5,164 nt of DNA from Gammaproteobacteria bacterium. Lineage in GTDB: Bacteria; Pseudomonadota; Gammaproteobacteria; DSM-26407. Positions 1-5,146 of this stretch are shown piece by piece. The DNA is taken from positions 1 to 5,164 of the forward strand of contig JAQVKR010000229.1 in NCBI GenBank assembly GCA_028694565.1, read 5' to 3'. A program made the translations under genes and the position numbers. The notes beneath the pieces were generated by a model. The model was given only the letters and a program-made list of their open reading frames with translations. It ran no database searches and had not been told where the DNA came from. Position 1 is the first letter of the stretch, and each line of letters begins with the position of its first letter.

Positions 1-344
1 CCGATACCCGCGGCCGCACCCTGTTCAGCGCCGACTGCTTCGGGGCGCTGCTGGAGGCGCCGGCGGAGAACGCCGCCGCCATCGAGCCGCAGGCGCTGCG
101 GACCGGGATGACGAGCTGGGCGCGGGTGGACGCGCCGTGGCTGGACCGGGTCGAGGCCGGCGCCTTCGGACGGACCCTGGCGGCGGTCCGGGCACTGGAG
201 CCGGCGCGGATCCTCGGCAGCCACCTGCCGCCGGCGGAAGGCATGACGGAGACCCTGCTGGAAAATCTCGACGCCGCCCGCGCGGCACCCGCCTTCGCCG
301 GCCCGGACCAGGCGGCGCTGGAGCGCCTGCTCGCCGCGGCCTGA
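1..344 (+). CDS. MBL-fold metallo-hydrolase, C-terminal part (oxygen-binding di-iron / flavodiiron-like), 5' truncated by window
   Basis: The last 113 codons of a gene whose start lies before the window; the reading frame begins at base 3. Near the visible N-terminus is LFSADCFG, which resembles the F-S-x-D-x-FG segment of flavodiiron proteins and their flavin-less relatives, where the Asp bridges the two metals. About 70 residues later is GSHLPPA, where flavodiiron proteins carry their last metal-binding His. These two motifs place it in the metallo-beta-lactamase fold, on the oxygen-binding di-iron branch rather than the glyoxalase II branch. No flavodoxin or rubredoxin domain follows, because the stop comes about 35 residues after the His, so this is a single-domain or at least C-terminally short version. 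The substrate (oxygen, NO or something else) cannot be told from this part. A GC-rich hairpin without a T-tract follows the stop. Confidence 0.75.
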   Translation, partial: DTRGRTLFSADCFGALLEAPAENAAAIEPQALRTGMTSWARVDAPWLDRVEAGAFGRTLAAVRALEPARILGSHLPPAEGMTETLLENLDAARAAPAFAGPDQAALERLLAAA

Positions 345-360
345 CGCTCCGGGACGGAAG

Positions 361-387
361 CCGGCCGCGGGGGCGGAAAGCGGCCGG
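361..387 (+). repeat. GC-rich inverted repeat after the MBL gene
   Basis: CCGGCCGC at 361-368 is exactly complementary to GCGGCCGG at 380-387, with an 11-nt loop. It begins 16 bases after the upstream stop codon. No T-tract follows, so it is not a canonical intrinsic terminator; it could be a 3'-end stabilising hairpin or a Rho-associated end. In DNA this GC-rich, chance is a real alternative. Confidence 0.35.
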
Positions 388-401
388 GCGGGGCGGCCGT
401 C

Positions 402-430
402 TTGACAGGCCCGAAACAGGGGGCAGACTT
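402..430 (+). promoter_or_regulatory. Possible sigma70 promoter for the EamA transporter
   Basis: A perfect TTGACA occurs at 402-407. The best -10 candidates are CAGACT at 424-429 (16-bp spacer) or AGACTT at 425-430 (17-bp spacer), and both match TATAAT poorly. The position, about 30 to 50 bases before the GTG start, fits a short leader. The -35 box is convincing and the -10 box is weak. Confidence 0.45.
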
Positions 431-446
431 GGCATTTTCACCCGCC

Positions 447-453
447 AGGAAGG
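447..453 (+). promoter_or_regulatory. Ribosome binding site that decides the GTG start of the EamA gene
   Basis: AGGAAGG lies directly ahead of GTG 457, with the AGGA core 6 bases from the start codon. No ATG with a comparable site is present in this frame nearby, so the GTG start is preferred. Confidence 0.7.
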
Positions 454-456
454 CCC

Positions 457-1380
457 GTGAACGCCGGCACCGACACCTCCCGCTGGATCCGCCTCGCCCC
501 CGCGGCCTTCGTGCTCCTGTGGAGCACGGGCTTCATCGCCGCCAAGGCGGGGGTGGCCCACGCGGGCCCCTTCACCCTGCTCTTCTACCGCTTCGTCCTG
601 ACCGCGGCGCTGCTGCTGCCGCTGACCCGGCTGCTCGGGTCGCGGTGGCCGCAGCGGCCGGCCCTGGCGGGACACATCGCCGTGGCCGGCCTGCTCCTGC
701 ACGCCGGCTACCTGGGTGGGGTCTTCGCCGCCATCGCCGCGGGCATGCCCGCCGGGATGGTGGCGCTCATCGTCGGGCTGCAGCCGCTGGTGACGGCCGC
801 GGCCGCCGGGCCGCTGCTGGGCGAGCGGGTGCGCCCGCTGCAGTGGCTGGGGCTGGCGGCCGGATTCGGCGGGGTGGCGCTGGTGGTGGCCGGCCGGCTG
901 GCCCCGGGGACGGCGGGACAGGCCTTCGCGGGCTTCGGCGCCGACTCCCTGCTCCTCGCCCTCCTGGCCCTGTTCGCCATCACCGGGGGAACGCTCTACC
1001 AGAAACGCTTCTGCGCCGGGATGGACCTGGTGAGCGGAGCGGTGATCCAGTACGCCGCCAGCGGCGCGGCCCTCGGCGTGCTGGCGGTGGGGATGGAGTC
1101 GCTGCGCGCCGACTGGGGCCTGCCCCTGCTGCTGGCGCTGGCCTGGCTGATCCTCGTGCTCTCCATTGCCGCCATCGGCCTGCTGCTGCTGCTCATCCGC
1201 CACGGCGCCGCCTCCCGGGTCGCCAGCCTCTTCTACCTGGTGCCGCCGGTGACCGCGCTGGAGGCGTGGTGGCTGTTCGACGAGCAACTCGGTCCGCAGG
1301 CCCTGGCGGGCATGGCCGTCATCGCCGGCGCGGTGTTCATGGTGTTCCACCTGCCCGCCCGGCAGCGCCGCTCCGCCTGA
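457..1380 (+). CDS. EamA family (drug/metabolite transporter superfamily) inner-membrane transporter
   Basis: A 307-residue, highly hydrophobic protein with the length and internal duplication of ten-helix EamA carriers. The first EamA unit covers about residues 14-145. It opens with FVLLWSTGFIAAKAGV, the usual first helix with its W-S/G-x-x-F pattern, and closes with GLQPLVTAAAAGPLLGERV, where the Gly-Glu pair is typical of the end of helix 4. The second unit covers about 165-298 and repeats the closing pattern as FYLVPPVTALEAWWLFDEQL. Family members export amino acids, metabolites or toxic compounds across the inner membrane, or import nucleotide-related compounds; the substrate cannot be read from sequence. 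The GTG start is supported by a good Shine-Dalgarno 6 bases upstream. It has its own likely promoter and is 101 bases from the next gene, so it is probably monocistronic. No link to the peroxide genes downstream is evident. Confidence 0.92.
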   Translation: MNAGTDTSRWIRLAPAAFVLLWSTGFIAAKAGVAHAGPFTLLFYRFVLTAALLLPLTRLLGSRWPQRPALAGHIAVAGLLLHAGYLGGVFAAIAAGMPAGMVALIVGLQPLVTAAAAGPLLGERVRPLQWLGLAAGFGGVALVVAGRLAPGTAGQAFAGFGADSLLLALLALFAITGGTLYQKRFCAGMDLVSGAVIQYAASGAALGVLAVGMESLRADWGLPLLLALAWLILVLSIAAIGLLLLLIRHGAASRVASLFYLVPPVTALEAWWLFDEQLGPQALAGMAVIAGAVFMVFHLPARQRRSA

Positions 1381-1390
1381 CCTCCCGCCA

Positions 1391-1418
1391 CCGGGGCCTC
1401 GACGCCGCCCGGCCCCGG
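1391..1418 (+). repeat. GC-rich inverted repeat after the EamA gene
   Basis: CCGGGGCC at 1391-1398 pairs perfectly with GGCCCCGG at 1411-1418 across a 12-nt loop. It starts 10 bases after the transporter stop codon. No T-tract follows, so termination here would not be of the classical intrinsic type. It may act as a 3'-end hairpin separating the transporter from the downstream regulator. Confidence 0.4.
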
Positions 1419-1481
1419 ATGCCAGACTGCTCCCGTGACGACCGAACCGGCACCGTATCCACCCGACCCGGCAGCGAGACC

Positions 1482-1829
1482 ATGAGCGAACTGGACATCG
1501 AACACTACCGCCGGCGGCTACTGGCCGAGCGCGAGCAACTGCAGGAGACCAAGGCCACCCAGCACGAGGAGGCGGCCACCGTCGAGCTCGATCAAAGCCG
1601 CACCGGGCGCCTGTCGCGCATGGACGCCCTCCTGGGCCAGGCCATGGCCCAGGAGCAGGAGCGCCGCGCCGACCAGGAGCTGCGCCGCATCGCCGCGGCC
1701 CTGGCCCGCTGCGACAGCGGCGACTACGGCTTCTGCGCCGCCTGCGGCGAGCCCATCACCCCGGCCCGCCTGGAGATCGACCCCGCCGCGGAGCTCTGCA
1801 TCCGCTGCGCGGAGGCGCGGGAGCACTGA
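1482..1829 (+). CDS. Short DksA/TraR-family zinc-finger transcriptional regulator
   Basis: A 115-residue acidic protein. Residues 6-30 and about 43-78 form two charged, heptad-like helices expected to make the coiled-coil hairpin of DksA-type proteins, which insert into the RNA polymerase secondary channel. The tip region (about 33-42, VELDQSRTGR) carries Glu35 and Asp37. A C-terminal zinc finger follows, with Cys85-x2-Cys88-x17-Cys106-x2-Cys109 around the family phrase GDYGFCAACGEPI. The segment with LSRMDAL (44-50) is, from memory, typical of a widespread short DksA-like group that is smaller than the 151-residue E. coli DksA. The ATG is chosen because the homologous region begins right after it, although the Shine-Dalgarno is poor (GAG at 1476-1478). 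An in-frame open stretch continues upstream, but it is the shadow of the transporter gene. An intrinsic terminator 5 bases after the stop separates it from the rubrerythrin operon. Its target promoters are unknown. Confidence 0.9.
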   Translation: MSELDIEHYRRRLLAEREQLQETKATQHEEAATVELDQSRTGRLSRMDALLGQAMAQEQERRADQELRRIAAALARCDSGDYGFCAACGEPITPARLEIDPAAELCIRCAEAREH

Positions 1830-1833
1830 CTGC

Positions 1834-1865
1834 GCCGGGCCGGCGCCCCGAAAGCCCGGCTTTTT
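1834..1865 (+). terminator. Intrinsic terminator after the DksA-like gene
   Basis: GCCGGGC at 1834-1840 pairs perfectly with GCCCGGC at 1854-1860, with a 13-nt loop, and five T residues follow at 1861-1865. It starts 5 bases after the stop codon. It isolates the DksA-like gene from the peroxide operon, whose operator begins only 9 bases after the T-tract. Confidence 0.8.
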
Positions 1866-1873
1866 CATATGCA

Positions 1874-1910
1874 ATAGGAATGTCCTATCGTTTCGATAAC
1901 AACAATCATT
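1874..1910 (+). promoter_or_regulatory. OxyR-like operator upstream of the rubrerythrin operon
   Basis: Four boxes with exact 7-base spacing: ATAG (1874-1877), CTAT (1885-1888), ATAA (1896-1899) and CATT (1907-1910). The known OxyR pattern is ATAG-N7-CTAT-N7-ATAG-N7-CTAT over 37 bp. The first two boxes match fully, the third 3 of 4 and the fourth 2 of 4, giving 13 of 16. The element ends at the base before the likely -35 box, the usual place for an OxyR activation site. The downstream genes encode peroxide reduction, which supports the assignment. Another LysR-type regulator remains possible. Confidence 0.68.
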
Positions 1911-1939
1911 TAGACAGATTACAATCACCCCCCTAATCT
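1911..1939 (+). promoter_or_regulatory. Likely sigma70 promoter of the rubrerythrin operon
   Basis: TAGACA at 1911-1916 matches the -35 consensus in 5 of 6 positions. A 17-bp spacer leads to TAATCT at 1934-1939, a weak -10 match of 3 of 6. A start site near 1946 would give a leader of about 45 nt. The weak -10 fits a promoter that needs an activator bound just upstream. Confidence 0.55.
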
Positions 1940-1942
1940 GTC
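1913..1942 (+). repeat. 9-bp perfect dyad overlapping the -35/-10 region, possible second operator
   Basis: GACAGATTA at 1913-1921 is the exact reverse complement of TAATCTGTC at 1934-1942, with a 12-base spacer. The left arm covers most of the -35 box and the right arm covers the -10 box. This layout suits a dimeric repressor. The motif matches no regulator I recognise. Because the predicted transcript starts downstream, an RNA hairpin is less likely. Confidence 0.5.
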
Positions 1943-1977
1943 CCCGTACCGCGCCGCAGCGGCCCAGTGAAACCGAC

Positions 1978-1983
1978 GGAGGA
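1978..1983 (+). promoter_or_regulatory. Ribosome binding site that fixes the rubrerythrin start
   Basis: GGAGGA lies 7 bases before ATG 1991. An upstream in-frame GTG at 1967 has no such site and would place this Shine-Dalgarno inside the coding sequence, so ATG 1991 is the start. Confidence 0.8.
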
Positions 1984-1990
1984 CAGACCC

Positions 1991-2473
<483 letters not shown>

Positions 2474-2526
2474 GCCCGGCCCCGCGACCCTTCGACGACA
2501 ACGATTCGGATACCAAGGAGACGACC

Positions 2527-2691
2527 ATGAAGAGCTGGCAGTGCATCGTGTGCGGATTCATCTACAACGAGGCCGAGGGCATGCCCGAGGAAGGCATCAG
2601 CGCGGGCACCCGCTGGGAGGACATCCCGGAGGACTGGGCCTGTCCCGACTGCGGCGTGGCCAAGGCCGACTTCGAGATGGTCGAAATCTGA
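2527..2691 (+). CDS. rubA: Rubredoxin, 54 residues
   Basis: A small one-iron electron carrier. The single Fe is held by Cys6-x2-Cys9 and Cys39-x2-Cys42, each pair followed by Gly, in the standard contexts [15 protein letters not shown] and EDWACPDCG. The Gly-Thr pair at 27-28 and aromatic residues Trp4, Tyr13, Trp37 and Phe49 complete the usual rubredoxin core. The length of 54 is typical. AAGGAG at 2515-2520 sits 6 bases before the ATG. The gene lies between a rubrerythrin lacking this domain and a rubredoxin reductase, so it very likely shuttles electrons between them. It may also serve other acceptors. The symbol is by analogy with Pseudomonas rubA. Confidence 0.95.
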   Translation: MKSWQCIVCGFIYNEAEGMPEEGISAGTRWEDIPEDWACPDCGVAKADFEMVEI

Positions 2692-2698
2692 CGCCCAA

Positions 2699-2722
2699 CG
2701 GCGGCCCCGGCCGGGGCCGCCG
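2699..2722 (+). repeat. 24-bp perfect palindrome between rubredoxin and reductase genes
   Basis: The sequence from 2699 to 2722 is fully self-complementary, centred between 2710 and 2711, and consists only of G and C. As RNA it would fold into a roughly 10-bp stem with a tetraloop. It starts 7 bases after the rubredoxin stop and ends 12 bases before the reductase Shine-Dalgarno. With no T-tract following it is not a standard terminator. It could stabilise the upstream mRNA end or cause partial termination. Confidence 0.55.
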
Positions 2723-2746
2723 CCATTCCTGACCGAGGAGCAGACC

Positions 2747-3889
2747 ATGGAGCCGCTCGTCATCGTAGGCACCGGCCTGGCCGGTTACACCCTGGCCCGC
2801 GCGTTCCGCAAGCTCGACCGCGCCACCCCCCTGGCGCTGGTCACGGCGGACGACGGCCACTTCTACTCCAAGCCCATGCTCTCCAACGCCCTGGCGCGGG
2901 GCAAGGCGCCGGCGGAGCTGGTGACCACGCCCGGCGAGCGGATGGCCGCCGAGCTCGACGCCACCCTCGTGGCCCGGGCGCCGGTGGAGGCCATCGACAC
3001 CGCCGCCCGCCGGCTGCGCACGGCGCGGGGCGAAATCGCCTACTCCCGGCTGGTGCTGGCGCTGGGCGCCCGCCCCATCCGCCCGCCCCTGGCCGGCGAC
3101 GGCGCCGGGGAGGTGCTCACGGTGAACAGCCTCGATGACTACGCCCGCTACCACGCCGTGCTGCGGGGAGCCGGGCACGTGGCGATCATCGGCCCCGGCC
3201 TCATCGGCTGCGAGTTCGCCAACGACCTGCTCGCCAGCGGCCGCCGGGTGACCGTCATCGGCCCCGATCCCCGGCCGCTCGGCCGCCTGCTGCCGCCGGC
3301 GGCGGGCGAGGCCCTGCAGGCGGCCCTGGGCGCGGCGGGCGTGGAGTGGCGCCTCGGCACCGTGGCCGAGCGGGTCGAGCGCGAAGGCGCCGGCTACCGG
3401 GTGGGCCTCGCCGACGGCGGCACGATCACCGCCGACCGGGTGCTCTCCGCCGTGGGACTGCAGCCGGAGACGGACCTGGCGCGGGCCGCCGGGCTCGCCG
3501 TGAACCGGGGGATCCGGGTGGATGCCGCGCTGCGCACCAGCGCGCCCGACGTATATGCCCTCGGGGACTGCGTCGAGGCGGACGACCAGGTGCTGCCCTA
3601 CGTGCAGCCGCTGATGGAGCAGGCGAAGGTGCTCGCGGCGGTGCTCAACGGGGGAACGGAGCGCCTCGCCTACCCGGTGATGCCGGTGGTGGTGAAGACG
3701 CCCGCCCATCCGGTGGTGGTGGTGCCGCCGGCACCGGGCCGCGCCGGAACCTGGTCGGTGGAGGCCGGGCCCGACGGCGTGCGGGCGGAATTCCGCGGCG
3801 AGGGCGTGCTGGCCGGCTTCGCTCTCACCGGCGCGGCCACCGCCGCGCGGCAGTCCCTGGTGAAGGAGCTGGCGGCGGCCCCGGCATAG
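2747..3889 (+). CDS. rubB: Rubredoxin-NAD(P)+ reductase, FAD-dependent
   Basis: A 380-residue two-dinucleotide-fold flavoprotein that passes electrons from NAD(P)H through FAD to rubredoxin. The FAD-binding fold opens with GTGLAG (8-13), followed by the signature FYSKPMLSN (39-47), which is characteristic of AlkT/RubB-type rubredoxin reductases. The second nucleotide fold has GPGLIG (149-154) for NAD(P)H. The FAD-closing motif is APDVYALGDCVE (266-277), where Asp274 contacts the flavin ribityl chain. PYVQPLMEQAK follows, then a C-terminal domain of about 75 residues expected to dock rubredoxin. The length matches the roughly 384-residue Pseudomonas enzyme. AGGAG at 2736-2740 lies 6 bases before ATG. 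The gene follows the rubredoxin gene by 55 bases, with a strong palindrome in the gap. NADH versus NADPH preference cannot be decided from the sequence. The symbol is by analogy. Confidence 0.92.
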   Translation: MEPLVIVGTGLAGYTLARAFRKLDRATPLALVTADDGHFYSKPMLSNALARGKAPAELVTTPGERMAAELDATLVARAPVEAIDTAARRLRTARGEIAYSRLVLALGARPIRPPLAGDGAGEVLTVNSLDDYARYHAVLRGAGHVAIIGPGLIGCEFANDLLASGRRVTVIGPDPRPLGRLLPPAAGEALQAALGAAGVEWRLGTVAERVEREGAGYRVGLADGGTITADRVLSAVGLQPETDLARAAGLAVNRGIRVDAALRTSAPDVYALGDCVEADDQVLPYVQPLMEQAKVLAAVLNGGTERLAYPVMPVVVKTPAHPVVVVPPAPGRAGTWSVEAGPDGVRAEFRGEGVLAGFALTGAATAARQSLVKELAAAPA

Positions 3890-3893
3890 GCGC

Positions 3894-3939
3894 CCGGAAG
3901 CGTAGTAAAACCGACACAAATAAATACTGGAACTTCCGG
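3894..3939 (+). repeat. 7-bp inverted repeat flanking the reductase 3' end and csp promoter
   Basis: CCGGAAG at 3894-3900 pairs with CTTCCGG at 3933-3939 across 32 bases. The right arm lies beside the -35 region of the cold-shock promoter and is also part of the short palindrome TTCCGGAA (3934-3941). Termination is doubtful because no T-tract follows. No clear intrinsic terminator for the rubrerythrin operon is visible elsewhere in this gap. Confidence 0.3.
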
Positions 3940-3955
3940 AAAAGTCGCGTATAGT
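3927..3955 (+). promoter_or_regulatory. Likely promoter of the cold-shock gene
   Basis: TATAGT at 3950-3955 is a 5-of-6 match to the -10 box. CTGGAA at 3927-3932 lies 17 bp upstream as a weak -35. The start site would be near 3962, giving a leader of about 120 nt, in keeping with the long leaders of cspA-type genes. The region is markedly AT-richer than the surrounding coding DNA. Confidence 0.55.
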
Positions 3956-3961
3956 TTGAGT

Positions 3962-4083
3962 TACCTGCAGATTGTGCAGTGGTAGCTTTGGTTGGTCCCA
4001 TCTGCGACACCTCCCGAACAAATCCATTTCATGGCCTGCAAGCACACCCGGTACAAAATTATTGATTCAGAGGTAGAACAGAC
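3962..4083 (+). promoter_or_regulatory. Long 5' leader of the cold-shock gene, possible RNA switch
   Basis: The predicted untranslated leader is about 122 nt. The Shine-Dalgarno GAGGT is at 4070-4074, 9 bases before ATG. Two upstream segments can pair with it: ACCTC at 4009-4013 matches GAGGT exactly, and TACCT at 3962-3966 matches AGGTA (4071-4075). A small hairpin, CTGCA/TGCAG (3965-3969 with 3975-3979), competes for the second of these. I found no clear match to the E. coli cold box. Regulation by refolding is inferred from the family and this complementarity. Confidence 0.4.
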
Positions 4084-4287
4084 ATGGCAACAGGTTCCGT
4101 GAAGTGGTTCAACGAGTCGAAGGGCTTCGGCTTCATTTCCCAGGATGACGGTGGCGACGACGTGTTCGTGCACTTCAGCGCCATTCAGGGCAGCGGCTTC
4201 AAGACCCTGTCCGAAGGCCAGCGCGTCACCTTCGACGTGACCCAGGGCCCGAAGGGCGCGCAGGCGAGCAACGTCGTTCCCCAGTAA
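4084..4287 (+). CDS. Cold-shock protein, CspA family
   Basis: A 67-residue single cold-shock domain (five-stranded OB fold) that binds single-stranded RNA and DNA and acts as an RNA chaperone in the cytoplasm. RNP1 is seen as KGFGFI (13-18) and RNP2 as VFVHF (27-31), with the surface aromatics Trp8, Phe15, Phe17, Phe28, His30 and Phe31. The N-terminus [17 protein letters not shown] and the C-terminal segment with [13 protein letters not shown] are standard for the family, and the length is normal. The gene has its own promoter, a long leader and a strong terminator, so it is monocistronic. Whether it is cold-inducible or constitutive, and which Csp paralogue it represents, cannot be told, so no numbered symbol is given. 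Confidence 0.97.
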   Translation: MATGSVKWFNESKGFGFISQDDGGDDVFVHFSAIQGSGFKTLSEGQRVTFDVTQGPKGAQASNVVPQ

Positions 4288-4318
4288 TTACGGAACCGGC
4301 ACGCCGCTGCGAAAAGAA

Positions 4319-4343
4319 CCCCGCCTCCGGCGGGGTTTTTTTT
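4319..4343 (+). terminator. Strong intrinsic terminator after csp, probably bidirectional
   Basis: CCCCGCC at 4319-4325 pairs perfectly with GGCGGGG at 4329-4335 over a 3-nt loop, and eight T residues follow (4336-4343). Read on the minus strand, the same stem is followed by TTCTTTTC, a usable T-rich tract. It can therefore also end the converging Mut7-C transcript, whose stop codon is 21 bases from the T-tract. Confidence 0.93.
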
Positions 4344-4363
4344 CGCCCCGCCGGACCGCCGCC

Positions 4364-5134
4364 TCACTTCCCCTTTCCCGGCGCCTCCAGCCAGCGGCTG
4401 AGACTGGCGCACATGTCCTCGTAGTGGGCGCCCTCCCAGTAGACCTTCCCGCAATCGCCGCACTGGTAGAAAACGTCGAAGGTCCGGGCGGTGCCCGGGT
4501 GCAGGCGGTCGAGGATCTCGCTCTTCTCCACGCTCCGCACCTCCCCGTTGCATACGGTGCAGCGGGCGAACGGATCCACCAGGCGGTGGAGATCGAAATG
4601 CTCCAGCACCTCCCCGATCTGCCGGGCGGGACGGGTGGAGCGCAGCCAGTAGCCGTGGGTGACCGCCCCGTGCTTGAGCAGGCCGATATCGCGGGTGAGT
4701 ATGATGCGGCGCTCGCGGGCGGCGATTTCGACAATCTCGTGATCGTCGAAATCGTTGCGGTAGAGGGTGTCGAAGCCGAGCATGCGCAGGCGCCGGGCGA
4801 GCTTGCCCAGGTGCACGTCGAGGATGAAGCGCGGTACCCGCAGGGGCCGGGGCCGCAGCCTGAGCAGCGGGCCGATGTCCAGCGCCTCGAACATCGGGTA
4901 GACCGCGACCCGGTCGCCATCCCGCAGGCGATGGTCGAAAGCCACCGACACCCCGTTCACCAGGATCAGGTCCACCTCGCCATGGGGCACGCCCTCCGCC
5001 TCGATGACGTCCTTCACCGTGGGCGAGAGGAACAGGGGCCGCCGGTAGGAGCGCTTGCGCTTGTGGGCGGGCAGGAAATCGTTAAGCTCCTCGTAGAAGC
5101 GCAGCGTGACGCTCGGCGTGTCGGGCTCGTCCAT
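4364..5134 (-). CDS. Mut7-C RNase-domain protein with N-terminal ubiquitin-like (ThiS/MoaD-type) domain
   Basis: A 256-residue protein in three parts. Residues about 8-86 form a beta-grasp, ubiquitin-like domain ending VNGVSVAFDHRLRDGDRVAVYP, the ThiS/MoaD-like pattern known as the Mut7-C ubiquitin domain. It lacks a terminal Gly-Gly and is fused, so it is not a sulfur carrier. Residues about 102-185 are the Mut7-C domain, a PIN-like nuclease fold, with FILDVHLGKLARRLRMLGFDT and RRIILTRDIGLL. Candidate metal-binding acids are Asp106, Asp130/Asp131 and Asp149. A zinc ribbon follows, with Cys192-x2-Cys195 and Cys225-x2-Cys228. RNase activity is proposed for the family from the fold; the cellular role is not established. 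ATG 5134 is chosen because the homologous region starts within 10 residues of it, but the frame stays open to the window edge and no good Shine-Dalgarno is seen, so an earlier start is not excluded. Confidence 0.88.
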   Translation of the reverse strand: MDEPDTPSVTLRFYEELNDFLPAHKRKRSYRRPLFLSPTVKDVIEAEGVPHGEVDLILVNGVSVAFDHRLRDGDRVAVYPMFEALDIGPLLRLRPRPLRVPRFILDVHLGKLARRLRMLGFDTLYRNDFDDHEIVEIAARERRIILTRDIGLLKHGAVTHGYWLRSTRPARQIGEVLEHFDLHRLVDPFARCTVCNGEVRSVEKSEILDRLHPGTARTFDVFYQCGDCGKVYWEGAHYEDMCASLSRWLEAPGKGK

Positions 5135-5140
5135 GCCCCA

Positions 5141-5146
5141 CTTATA
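5141..5146 (-). promoter_or_regulatory. Possible -10 box directly ahead of the Mut7-C gene
   Basis: Read on the minus strand, TATAAG (5146 to 5141) matches the -10 consensus 5 of 6, with 6 bases between it and the A of the ATG. That spacing would put the transcript start at or beside the start codon. The -35 box would lie beyond the window edge, so this cannot be confirmed. Confidence 0.3.

Noticed and set aside
25..1350. A 441-codon open frame on the minus strand across the MBL and transporter genes
   Set aside because: Low-complexity Arg/Gly/Pro/Ala/Gln-rich translation, no domain, and it lies antisense to two convincing genes. Such frames are common in high-GC DNA.
1435..1461. Possible promoter for the DksA-like gene (GTGACG with TATCCA)
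   Set aside because: Only 4 of 6 and 3 of 6 matches with a 15-bp spacer. It is too weak in GC-rich DNA to call.
402..1481. In-frame N-terminal extension of the DksA-like protein into the transporter region
   Set aside because: The frame is open, but the extra residues are an Arg/Gly/Ala-rich shadow of the transporter. Family homology begins at the ATG at 1482.
1913..1942. Reading the GACAGATTA dyad as an intrinsic terminator or a leader hairpin
   Set aside because: No T-tract follows, an intrinsic terminator already lies at 1834-1865, and the predicted transcript starts after the dyad. A DNA operator is the better explanation.
1967..1990. Upstream GTG start for rubrerythrin
   Set aside because: No Shine-Dalgarno precedes it, while GGAGGA sits at the ideal distance from ATG 1991.
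2597..4045. A 482-codon open frame on the minus strand across the rubredoxin reductase gene
   Set aside because: The translation is rich in Gly, Arg, His and Gln with no recognisable motif, and it overlaps the rubredoxin, the reductase and the csp promoter. It is a shadow of the reductase gene.
4031..4102. A 23-codon upstream reading frame overlapping the csp start
   Set aside because: It starts with ATG and is out of frame with csp, but no Shine-Dalgarno precedes it and the peptide has no recognisable feature. It probably arose by chance in the leader.
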